Shown: piece after piece, positions 44,449-52,000 of the stretch
How positions within the stretch are numbered: the stretch's first letter is position 1
Layout: each line of letters begins with the position of its first letter
Assembly: GCF_030812595.1 (NCBI RefSeq)
Contig: NZ_JAUSSZ010000010.1
Span: forward strand, 1-64,000
Direction: 5' to 3'
From: Arthrobacter bambusae
GTDB lineage: Bacteria > Actinomycetota > Actinomycetes > Actinomycetales > Micrococcaceae
DNA length: 64,000 bases
Program-made: the position numbers and the translations under genes
Notes under the pieces: generated by a model
What the model was told of the DNA's origin: nothing
Database searches by the model: none
The model's input: the letters and a program-made list of their open reading frames with translations, nothing else

Positions 44449-45288
44449 CTATGCGAAGTCTGAAACTGCCGGATCCGGTCCGATGCGGCCCTCGGCGCCT
44501 CGGTCCAGGCCGTTAATGGCCGCAATGTCGGCCTCATCCAAGGTGACGCCAAGTGCAGCGAAGTTCTCCTGGATCCGGGACTCGGTCACGGACTTGGGGA
44601 TCACGACGTTGCCGATCGCCAGGTGCCAGGCGATAACCACCTGCGCCGGAGTGGCGTCGTGCTTGGCAGCGATCTGGACGACGGTGGCGTCCTCGAGGAG
44701 CTCGCCGCCCTGGCCCAGAGGCGACCAGGCCTGCGTCAAAATGCCGCGGGCGGCAGCGAACTCACGCAGTTCCGACTGGTTGAAGAACGGATGCAGTTCG
44801 ATCTGGTGGATGGCCGGCACAACGCCGGTCTCGTCGATCAGGCGCTGCAGGCCCTCCTTGCTGAAGTTGGAGACGCCGATGGACTTCACGCGTCCGCGCT
44901 TCTGGAGCTCAATGAGCGCCTTCCAGGTGTCCACGAACTTGTCCTGCTTGGGCTGCATCCAGTGAATCAGGTACAGGTCAAGGGTTTCCAGGCCGAGACG
45001 GTTCATGGATTCTTCGAAAGCGGCGAGCGTGGACTCGTAGCCTTGGTCCGCGTTCCACAATTTGGTGGTGACGAAGATTTCCTCGGGCTTGAGGCCGGAG
45101 GATGCGATGGCGCGTCCCACGCCGGCCTCGTTGCCGTAGATCTTGGCGGTATCAATGTGGCGGAAGCCGGCGTCGAAGGCCTGACGCACAACCTTTTCGG
45201 CTACATCGTCCTCAACCTGCCACACCCCGTAGCCGAGCTGGGGGATGGAGTTGCCGTCGTTAAAAGTAAGGTTCGGTGACGAAGTCAT
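44449..45288 (-). CDS. Aldo/keto reductase
   Basis: NADPH-dependent oxidoreductase with a TIM barrel, 279 residues. The tetrad is visible: Asp in HIDTAKIYGNE, the Tyr of the same motif, Lys in VTTKLWN and His in YLIHWMQ. The C-terminal VIPKSVTESRIQEN binds NADPH. It resembles 2,5-diketo-D-gluconate reductases, but these enzymes are promiscuous. The start is ATG 45288. Probably monocistronic, ended by the hairpin downstream. Confidence 0.9.
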   Translation of the reverse strand: MTSSPNLTFNDGNSIPQLGYGVWQVEDDVAEKVVRQAFDAGFRHIDTAKIYGNEAGVGRAIASSGLKPEEIFVTTKLWNADQGYESTLAAFEESMNRLGLETLDLYLIHWMQPKQDKFVDTWKALIELQKRGRVKSIGVSNFSKEGLQRLIDETGVVPAIHQIELHPFFNQSELREFAAARGILTQAWSPLGQGGELLEDATVVQIAAKHDATPAQVVIAWHLAIGNVVIPKSVTESRIQENFAALGVTLDEADIAAINGLDRGAEGRIGPDPAVSDFA

Positions 45289-45402
45289 GGCTTCAATCCT
45301 GCCAGCCGGGCACACCGGGTGGCTACGGGTTCCGGACCCTCTAAGCTAGGCGCTTAATAGTTTCCATGTGGGAATAGACGCGCCTGCACCTAAAGCAGGC
45401 TC

Positions 45403-45855
45403 CTAAGGGCCGGCGTTCGACCCCAGCAGCCGCTCGGCTTCCTCGACATGCTCGTAAACGGCCTCGGCGCGTCGGCGCACCGAAGCCGCTCCTACGGGAA
45501 CGGGCCCGACGGCGAGACGCAGCATCGCGGCCGCCTCCGCCGTGGTGGCAAGGGAGTTTCCCGCTTTGGACAGCGCGCGGTGCACGCCTGCGAGCGATCC
45601 GGGAATGTCCAGCCCCTCACTGGGTGCACGGAGCTGGGCCTCCATGCAGATGGCACGCACCCTGGACAACAAATCCGCCAGTTCGTTGGCAATTACTACG
45701 AGCTCACCGTAGAGCTGCTCGTCCTCGACACCTTCCAGCACCTGGTGGTACCGATCAAGGCCCCGTTGAAAACGGTCATGGGCCCGCCGCCACAATCCTT
45801 TGCCGAGTTCAGCATCATCCTTCCGCCCCTGCCGGACGGCCCCGAAGAATCCCAA
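45403..45855 (-). CDS. Conserved actinobacterial protein, unknown function
   Basis: 150 residues, mainly helical and charged, with heptad-like segments (RAHDRFQRGLDRYHQVL, YGELVVIANELADLLSRVR). No known domain recognised. The TTG start lies 8 bases after the bpa stop, so the two genes are an operon; genes beside bpa have this pattern in related actinobacteria. A role linked to the proteasome is possible but not shown. Confidence 0.65.
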   Translation of the reverse strand: MGFFGAVRQGRKDDAELGKGLWRRAHDRFQRGLDRYHQVLEGVEDEQLYGELVVIANELADLLSRVRAICMEAQLRAPSEGLDIPGSLAGVHRALSKAGNSLATTAEAAAMLRLAVGPVPVGAASVRRRAEAVYEHVEEAERLLGSNAGP

Positions 45856-45863
45856 CCCAGCGC

Positions 45864-46514
45864 TCAGAGGTACTGGCCTGGACCGTGGTCCGGTTCCACG
45901 CGATCGGGCTTGCCGGGTTCCGCGTCCTGACCGGGAAGGCGGGCACGCTGAGGCTCACCATTCTCGCCAATAACGACGCCCGGGGCGATCATGGTCCCGG
46001 GTGGCAGCTGGCGAAGCTGCAACTGGGCCACCGCGTGCTCGCGGGCTGCCTGCTGGGCGGCAATGGCGGTCTGGATTCCATGGAACAGCCCCTCAAGCCA
46101 GCCGACCAGCTGGGCCTGCGCGATCCGGAGCTCGGCGTCTGAGGGCGTGGCGTTTTCAGGGAAGGGTAGGCTGATGCGTTCCAGCTCCTCCACGAGTTCC
46201 GGAGCGAGGCCCTCTTCCAGTTCCTTGATGGAGCGTTCGTGGATTTCGGCAAGCCGTCCGCGTGCGGCGTCGTCCAAGGGAGCGCTCTTCACTTCTTCGA
46301 GGAGCTGCCGGATCATGGTGCCGATCCGCATGACCTTGGCGGGTTCGTCAACGAGGTCCTGCAGAGTGGCGCCTTTCTTGACGCCGGGCTTCCCTTCGTC
46401 CTTGGGACCCACTTCCGATTCGCTCTGTGCCGTGCCAGCGTCCAAGGTTGTGCCCTCCACCGGGATGTCGTCAAAACTCTCGCCACTGGGTTGAGTATCG
46501 TCCTGATCGCTCAT
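45864..46514 (-). CDS. bpa: Bacterial proteasome activator Bpa (PafE)
   Basis: 216 residues. The core helical region (VMRIGTMIRQLLEEVKSAPL, PELVEELERISLPFPENATP) matches Bpa/PafE, which forms a 12-subunit ring and opens the 20S proteasome gate without ATP so that certain unfolded proteins are degraded. The C-terminal GQYL is the conserved tail that docks into the proteasome. An acidic disordered N-terminus of about 45 residues is usual. No prcBA genes are in this window; they would be elsewhere. Start ATG 46514. Confidence 0.88.
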   Translation of the reverse strand: MSDQDDTQPSGESFDDIPVEGTTLDAGTAQSESEVGPKDEGKPGVKKGATLQDLVDEPAKVMRIGTMIRQLLEEVKSAPLDDAARGRLAEIHERSIKELEEGLAPELVEELERISLPFPENATPSDAELRIAQAQLVGWLEGLFHGIQTAIAAQQAAREHAVAQLQLRQLPPGTMIAPGVVIGENGEPQRARLPGQDAEPGKPDRVEPDHGPGQYL

Positions 46515-46540
46515 GCGTTCATACTCTCACGCGCCGCAAC

Positions 46541-47008
46541 TCAGCTCAGCGCCTTGACGAGTATTTCGCCTTCGTCCTTAGCGAAACCACATTTTTCATA
46601 GAAGGCCGTGGCATAGACATTGGCCGGGACCCAGACTTCCCTTATCCGGTGTTCCCGCATCCACTCCTCCATGACGGCCAAGAGGGACCGTCCCACACCG
46701 CGGCGGCGCCAATCCACATGAGTCCCCATTTCCATGAGGAGCAGCTCAGCCCAAGGGCCGGCATTGCGGCGGCGCTGAATGCAGCAGTGCAGGAATCCGA
46801 CTAACCCGCCATCGAGCTCGGCCAGCCAAACCAGCACGGTGGGGTCGCCCAAAAAGGAGCGGGCGGCGTCGTACGTCAATGCGCCGGACGGCGCCACTGA
46901 AGGATCCTCGTCGAACAGGTTATCCATCTCCGCGAGACGGATCAGCGCGTCGGAGTCGTCGGGGCCGAGCAGCCGGATTCGGACGTCGGCATTCGTCGGT
47001 GTTTCGAT
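46541..47008 (-). CDS. GNAT acetyltransferase, apparent ATC start
   Basis: GNAT-fold N-acetyltransferase with the acetyl-CoA loop WRRRGVGRSLL and a terminal VPANVYATAFYEKCGF. The first normal start codon in frame (ATG 46927) has its GGAG touching the ATG and cuts off the first strand. In-frame sequence RIRLLGPDDSDALIRLAEMD, a typical GNAT N-terminus, extends upstream with no ATG, GTG or TTG. An AGGGGAGG site at 47023-47016 is 7 bases before an ATC codon (47008-47006). I therefore propose 47008, 155 residues. The substrate is unknown. The site lies 25 bases after the padR stop. Confidence 0.65.
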   Translation of the reverse strand: METPTNADVRIRLLGPDDSDALIRLAEMDNLFDEDPSVAPSGALTYDAARSFLGDPTVLVWLAELDGGLVGFLHCCIQRRRNAGPWAELLLMEMGTHVDWRRRGVGRSLLAVMEEWMREHRIREVWVPANVYATAFYEKCGFAKDEGEILVKALS

Positions 47009-47033
47009 GTCAGCACCTCCCCTGCAGAGCAGT

Positions 47034-47615
47034 CTATGCCGTGGGTGTCCCCGTACCTCGGACGGTCCCGTTCATGCCGTTGCTGGCGCCATTGGCCTGC
47101 TGGACCAACCTGGCTTCGCAAAGATCCAGCCAGCGGACCTCCGCCTCGGCATGGAAGACCAGGGAGTCAAGGACGAGCAGCCTGGCTGTATCCGTCATCC
47201 GTTGGTTGGCCGCCACATCCTTGCGGTCCTGGGTGTATACCTGCAGTTCGCGCAGGGAAATCTCACGTTGGGCCTGGATCAATGCCGGGACGTCGGCGCC
47301 TGCCGTCGTGACCGCCAGCGCCAGCTTGATGGCCAATTCATTCCTTGGCGGAGCTCCGCGTTCCACTGCGGTCGTAAACCATCGGCGGATCTCCGCCGTC
47401 CCGGCGTCGGTGATACTGAAGAGCACGTGGCCGCGGCCGTCGTCGCCCTCTTTGCGGACCAAAGCGTCGCGCTCCAGCCGGTTCAGGGTGGTGTACACCT
47501 GTCCGATGTTCAGCGGCCAGACAGCTCCCGTGCGATCCTCGAACGCTGATCGCAATTGGTAGCCGTAGCGTGGCTGCTCCTGAAGCAATGCCAGGATGCC
47601 GTACCGGATCGACAT
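47034..47615 (-). CDS. PadR-family transcriptional regulator
   Basis: 193 residues. The N-terminal winged helix RYGILALLQEQPRYGYQLRS, then NIGQVYTTLNRLERDALV, is the PadR signature; a C-terminal helical dimer domain (about 95-175) follows. PadR proteins usually repress a nearby transporter or detoxification gene. Here the GNAT gene follows at 25 bases and the quinone oxidoreductase lies just upstream on the same strand, so either could be its target. AAGGAG precedes the ATG. Confidence 0.88.
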   Translation of the reverse strand: MSIRYGILALLQEQPRYGYQLRSAFEDRTGAVWPLNIGQVYTTLNRLERDALVRKEGDDGRGHVLFSITDAGTAEIRRWFTTAVERGAPPRNELAIKLALAVTTAGADVPALIQAQREISLRELQVYTQDRKDVAANQRMTDTARLLVLDSLVFHAEAEVRWLDLCEARLVQQANGASNGMNGTVRGTGTPTA

Positions 47616-47658
47616 CGCTCTCCTTCGTACTTGCCGGTTTGCCGGGCGCCGGTCGCCG

Positions 47659-48642
47659 CTAGAGCAAGAGCAGGACTTTGCCCATGTGCTCGCCGGAATC
47701 GAAGTATTCGTGTGCTTCGCGGACCTGCTCCACCGGGAAGGACTTGGCCACGAACGGCTTGATCCGGCCGTCGGCCAGCATCGGCCAGACCGATTCGCGG
47801 ACGGCCCTCATGATGACACCCTTTTCCGCGACGGGCCGCGGGCGCAGCGCCGTGCCGATGATCGCCGCGCGTTTACTGACCAACTGGCCGAGGTTGAGTT
47901 CACCCTTGACACCACCCTGCAGCCCAATCACCACCAGCCGGCCGTACTCGGCGAGTGCTTCCACGTTTTGCTGCAGGTATTTGGCACCGACGACGTCGAG
48001 AATCACGTCAGCGCCTTTGCCGCCGTTTTGTGCCTTGAGGCTTTCGGCGAAATCTTCTTCCGCGTAATTGATGGCAATATCGGCCCCGAGGAAGGCTTTC
48101 GCGGTTCCGACCTTTTCGGCCGTTCCGGCCGTCGCCGCCACAGTGGCACCGTACGCCTTGGCGAGTTGGATGGCCATGGTGCCGATGCCGCCAGTGGCGC
48201 CATGGATCAGCACCGTCTCACCCGCTTGCAGTTGAGCAGTCATGATGAGGTTCGAGTACACCGTTGCGGCTACCTCAGGCAAGGACGCGGCGGTGATCAG
48301 GTCCACGCCGTCGGGCAATCGCAAAACCTGCTCCGCCGGGACGGCAACCTGCTGTGCGTACCCGCCGCCCGAAAGCAAGGCAACTACCTTGTCCCCCACG
48401 GAAAACGGCTTGCTCACCCCGGGCCCGAACGCGGCAATCCTGCCGGAGACTTCGAGGCCCGGAATTTCGGACGCTCCCGGTGGTGGCGGGTAGAAACCGC
48501 GGCGCTGCTGGACATCCGCCCTGTTGAGCCCGGCAGCGACGACGTCGATGAGAACCTCGCCGGGGCCGGGAACCGGAGCGGGTACGTCGCGAATTTCCAG
48601 AACCTCGGGCCCGCCCGGTTCGGAGATGTAGACGGCTTTCAT
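47659..48642 (-). CDS. NAD(P)H:quinone oxidoreductase (zeta-crystallin/PIG3 type)
   Basis: Medium-chain dehydrogenase without zinc ligands, 327 residues. The N-terminal GroES-like part (NRADVQQRRGFYPPPP) and the NADPH-binding IHGATGGIGTMAIQLAK are typical of the quinone oxidoreductase family related to human PIG3. It reduces quinones or enones with one hydride from NADPH. GGGAG lies upstream of the ATG. The padR gene follows 43 bases downstream on the same strand. Confidence 0.9.
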   Translation of the reverse strand: MKAVYISEPGGPEVLEIRDVPAPVPGPGEVLIDVVAAGLNRADVQQRRGFYPPPPGASEIPGLEVSGRIAAFGPGVSKPFSVGDKVVALLSGGGYAQQVAVPAEQVLRLPDGVDLITAASLPEVAATVYSNLIMTAQLQAGETVLIHGATGGIGTMAIQLAKAYGATVAATAGTAEKVGTAKAFLGADIAINYAEEDFAESLKAQNGGKGADVILDVVGAKYLQQNVEALAEYGRLVVIGLQGGVKGELNLGQLVSKRAAIIGTALRPRPVAEKGVIMRAVRESVWPMLADGRIKPFVAKSFPVEQVREAHEYFDSGEHMGKVLLLL

Positions 48643-48756
48643 AGAGTTCTCCCGATCCCTTGCTCAACGCAGTTGGCCTTTCAGACACCTTAACCGCGTT
48701 AATCGCGGAGGCAGGTTTTTGGCGCAGCCAACTCCCTATGAAACACTACTAGGCAG

Positions 48757-48844
48757 GGAAGGTTGTCCGAGCGGCCTAAGGAGCTGGTCTTGAAAACCAG
48801 TGTGCGGTAACCCCGCACCAAGGGTTCAAATCCCTTACCTTCCG
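48757..48844 (+). tRNA. tRNA-Ser (anticodon TGA)
   Basis: Class II tRNA of 88 bases. Acceptor GGAAGGT/ACCTTCC, anticodon stem CTGGT/ACCAG with loop CTTGAAA (anticodon TGA), long variable arm TGCGG...CCGCA and T arm AAGGG/CCCTT with TTCAAAT. CCA is not encoded. Confidence 0.95.
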
Positions 48845-48925
48845 CGTGGCGCATTGTTTGCACAGCTATAGAGGTCGGTTCATGGGATCTTCGGGTTCCA
48901 TGTCCGGCCTCTTTTGCGTTAAGTG

Positions 48926-49699
48926 TTACGGCGACGACGCGTGGTCCCCGCCGGTTCCGGCCACGCCGCCCCGCATCCCGCCGTCGGCGTTTTCCAGAAG
49001 CGCGCTCAGGCGCTCGACCTGCTCGGCCAGCCGGCGAACCTCCTGCCTCACCGGCTCCTCGGCGACTGTCGCGGCAGCCGCAGCTCCCGAGGAGACCTGT
49101 TCAACCAGCCACGAGGCAACCGAGGCGGTGACGACGCCCAAGACCGCTATTCCACAGACCATCAAACCGCCGGCAACACAGCGGCCCACCACCGTCACCG
49201 GGTAGTGGTCCCCGTAGCCAACGGTGGTGATCGTGACCATCGCCCACCAGATGGCATCGCCGAAGTTGGTGATGTTGGCGCCCGCGGCGTTCTCCTCGGC
49301 ATCGAGCACGGCGAGCGCACCACAGTACGTCAGGAGGGCGGCGGACCCTAAAACAAAGGTGAGGATTCGGCCCCGCATGGCGTTCCCGGCGGTGCGATGA
49401 AGCAGCTTCAGCAGTGTCACCAGCCGCAACAACCTCAAGGGCCGGAGGACCGGGAGGGCAAGAATCAGCAATTCGTGCAGGTTCCGCACGAACCACCGGG
49501 CGCGATGCCGCGCCAGGACGAGGCACATCGCGTAGTCCAGGGCAAACGCCAGCCACGTAACCCAGATGATGGTGTCAACCACCGTGGATTGGGCCTCGCT
49601 GAGATTGGCGATCACCTGGAATGAATAGGCAACCAGGAACACCACCGCTGCCGCCACCATGGGCCATTCGGAAACCTGCCGCCATCGCTCTTGGGTCAT
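48926..49699 (-). CDS. Voltage-gated-type potassium channel
   Basis: 257 residues with six predicted membrane segments. The fourth has a row of arginines (LRPLRLLRLVTLLKLL), as in voltage sensors. The pore carries the potassium-selective filter TVGYGD (about residues 158-163). The C-terminal tail is a coiled coil (RQEVRRLAEQVERLSALLEN) that may hold the tetramer together. It would conduct potassium across the cytoplasmic membrane. It converges with the tRNA-Ser gene and is divergent from uppP. Confidence 0.88.
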   Translation of the reverse strand: MTQERWRQVSEWPMVAAAVVFLVAYSFQVIANLSEAQSTVVDTIIWVTWLAFALDYAMCLVLARHRARWFVRNLHELLILALPVLRPLRLLRLVTLLKLLHRTAGNAMRGRILTFVLGSAALLTYCGALAVLDAEENAAGANITNFGDAIWWAMVTITTVGYGDHYPVTVVGRCVAGGLMVCGIAVLGVVTASVASWLVEQVSSGAAAAATVAEEPVRQEVRRLAEQVERLSALLENADGGMRGGVAGTGGDHASSP

Positions 49700-49795
49700 T
49701 CGTCGATATTAGCCAGCTGGCCATCTGACCGCGCTCACCGGCCGCCACCCGGCTGCCTCCCAGCGAACGTTCACCGTCCAGTAACCGATAATGGC

Positions 49796-49801
49796 TAGGA
49801 T
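49796..49801 (+). promoter_or_regulatory. -10 box of uppP
   Basis: TAGGAT, 7 bases before the ATG at 49809, with no ribosome-binding site between: the pattern of a leaderless transcript. TTCACC (49770-49775) lies 20 bases upstream. Confidence 0.4.
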
Positions 49802-49808
49802 CGAACCC

Positions 49809-50693
49809 ATGATTAATATGATCCAGGCCATCGTTATGGGCCTGCTGCAGGGAATCACCGAGCTCTTCCCGATTTCCAGCCTTGGCCACAGCGTCATCCT
49901 GCCCAAACTCTTCGGTTGGGGCCTGGACCAGCAGGCGCCGGCATTCCTGAACTTCCTCATAGCCACACACCTTGCCACCGCGCTGGTGCTCTTCTTCTTC
50001 TTCCTCCGGGACTGGATTGAAATCGCCAAGGGGCTTGGCCGTTCCATCCGGGACAGGAAGATTGCTCCGTCAGACACGTATGCAAAGCTCGGCTGGCTCC
50101 TGGTCGTTGGAACCGTTCCTGCCGGAATCATCGGTTTGGTCCTCGAAAAGCCAATTCGGAACCTCTTCGGTTCGCCCCTGATCGCCGCCGCATTCCTGGT
50201 GGTCAACGGTCTCGTGCTTTTCGGGGCCGAACGCTTGCGCTCACGCGAAAGGCAGCTCACGTCCGCGCGCCACGTCAATACAACGGCAACGGCGTCCGAC
50301 GAGGAGATCGCCACTTTGTCTTGGAAACGCGCCTTCGGAATCGGAACCGCGCAGGCCGCGGCCCTCATACCCGGAATCTCCCGCTCTGGCTCTTCCATGG
50401 CCGGCGGCCTGCTCTCAGGGCTGAACAACGAGAACGCCGCGCGCTTCAGCTTCCTGCTCGCAACGCCCATCATCGGTGCCGCGGCCGTGCTCAAGCTGCC
50501 TGAGCTGTTCACCCCCGACATGGCTGACGAGCGCGGCGTGTTCCTGGTGGGGGCACTGTGTGCGGGTGTGGCCGCGTGGTTCGCCACCAAGTTCCTGCTT
50601 CGCTTCTTTGAGACCCGCACCCTGACGCCCTTCGCTATCTACTCGGTGGTCGGCGGAGTGGTCTACTTCGTCTTGATGCTCGTCATGGGATAG
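49809..50693 (+). CDS. uppP: Undecaprenyl-diphosphatase UppP (BacA)
   Basis: Membrane phosphatase that removes a phosphate from undecaprenyl diphosphate, recycling the lipid carrier for peptidoglycan; extra copies give bacitracin resistance. Both signatures are present: GLLQGITELFPISSLGHS near the N-terminus and IPGISRSGSSMAGG in the middle. About eight membrane segments, 294 residues. The start is ATG 49809, which a -10 box 7 bases upstream and the family N-terminus support over ATG 49791. Confidence 0.95.
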   Translation: MINMIQAIVMGLLQGITELFPISSLGHSVILPKLFGWGLDQQAPAFLNFLIATHLATALVLFFFFLRDWIEIAKGLGRSIRDRKIAPSDTYAKLGWLLVVGTVPAGIIGLVLEKPIRNLFGSPLIAAAFLVVNGLVLFGAERLRSRERQLTSARHVNTTATASDEEIATLSWKRAFGIGTAQAAALIPGISRSGSSMAGGLLSGLNNENAARFSFLLATPIIGAAAVLKLPELFTPDMADERGVFLVGALCAGVAAWFATKFLLRFFETRTLTPFAIYSVVGGVVYFVLMLVMG

Positions 50694-50805
50694 AAACCCT
50701 CGAAGGCATTGAAACCGTCAGGGGCCCCGCATAGGGTTTTGACTGTCTCCAACACCCACTCACGAAACCGTGGCAACAACCGCGGCAACGACACAGGAGC
50801 AAATC

Positions 50806-51585
50806 ATGCCCACGCCTGACATCACCCCCGGCTCGCCTTGCTGGATTGACCTGATAACCTCAGACCCGGAGAAGGCAAAGTCCTTCTACAACACGCTCTT
50901 CGGCTGGACCTACGAGACCGGGGACCAGGAAAAATACGGCGGCTACATCACGGCTTCCAAGGACGGCAAACTGGTGGCCGGCATCATGCAGAAGCAGGAG
51001 GACATGGGCCAGATGCCCGATGTCTGGTCCACATACCTGCGCACTGATGACATCAAGGCAACCACCGAAGCGGCCGTCGCCAACGGCGGCCAGGTCTACA
51101 TGGAACCCATGGAAGTTCCTGAGCAGGGAACCATGGCCATGTACGCGGATTCCTCCGGAGCAGCAATCGGCGCCTGGCAATTCGGCGAGATGAAGGGCTA
51201 TCAGCTGGCTGCCGAACCAGGCGCACCCGCCTGGCACGAGCTCTTCGCCAAGGAGTACGACTCGGCGGTTTCCTTCTACCAGAACGTCTTCGGCTGGGAA
51301 ACCGCCGTCGTGGGCGACTCCCCGGAGTTCCGTTACACCACGCTCGGGGAGGGCGACAACGCCAAGGCAGGCATCATGGACGCCTCCGGTTTCCTCCCAG
51401 CCGAGGTGCCGTCCTACTGGGGCGTCTACTTCGCGGTGGACAACGTCGATTCAACCATCGAGCAGGCCGTCTCGCTTGGCGCCACCGTGGTCCAAGCGGC
51501 TGAGGACACTCCCTATGGCCGGATGGCCACCCTGACCGACCCGACGGGTGCGATCTTCAAGCTCACCCAAAACCTGGCTTCGTAA
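50806..51585 (+). CDS. Two-domain VOC-family protein
   Basis: 259 residues made of two similar VOC halves: SPCWIDLITSDPEKAKSFYN starts the first and PAWHELFAKEYDSAVSFYQN the second. Each half forms part of a metal site in glyoxalase-like enzymes. Members with this layout include hydroxylase-like and putative antibiotic-resistance proteins; no substrate can be named. The start is ATG 50806 with AGGAG 6 bases upstream. The gene ends just before the GCATGC repeat array. Confidence 0.82.
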   Translation: MPTPDITPGSPCWIDLITSDPEKAKSFYNTLFGWTYETGDQEKYGGYITASKDGKLVAGIMQKQEDMGQMPDVWSTYLRTDDIKATTEAAVANGGQVYMEPMEVPEQGTMAMYADSSGAAIGAWQFGEMKGYQLAAEPGAPAWHELFAKEYDSAVSFYQNVFGWETAVVGDSPEFRYTTLGEGDNAKAGIMDASGFLPAEVPSYWGVYFAVDNVDSTIEQAVSLGATVVQAAEDTPYGRMATLTDPTGAIFKLTQNLAS

Positions 51586-51622
51586 GACCACAGCCTCCAG
51601 GCGCAGCCCGCCACCCACCAGA

Positions 51623-52000
51623 GAGCATGCTCTCCCCACGACTCGGGGAATGGACATATTGGGATTATGTCCAACCCGCGCTTCAAAGGGAGGGCATGCT
51701 CTCTCCTGGTCCCGGCGGACTCGGATGAGCATGCTCTCCCCTGGTCCCGGCGGACTCGGAGGAGCATGCTCTCCCCACGACTCGGGGAATGGACATATTG
51801 GGATTATGTCCAACCCGCGCTTCAAAGGGAGGGCATGCTCTCCCCTGGTCCCGGCGGACTCGGATGAGCATGCTCTCCCCTGGTCCCACCGGCACGGATG
51901 AGCATGCTCTCCCCTGGTCCCGGCGAATGGACATATCAGGGTTATGTCCACTCGGGGGAACGGGCGGGGGGCATGCTCCTTTGCTGAGGGGAGCATGCTC
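51623..52000. repeat. Array of nine GAGCATGCTC palindromes with a 139-bp period
   Basis: Nine copies of G(A/G)GCATGCTC lie at 51623, 51692, 51727, 51762, 51831, 51866, 51900, 51969 and 51991. The gaps are 69, 35, 35, 69, 35, 34, 69 and 22, so a 69-35-35 super-unit of 138-139 bp is repeated about 2.5 times. Each 69-bp segment also holds a small hairpin (GGACATA/TATGTCC). The last palindrome includes the TGA stop of the FAD-protein gene. No start codon or protein family explains it. Confidence 0.9.

Noticed and set aside
51623-52000. CRISPR array
   Set aside because: The spacers are not unique: they repeat with the same 69-35-35 order. The palindromes are only 10 bp and no cas genes are near.
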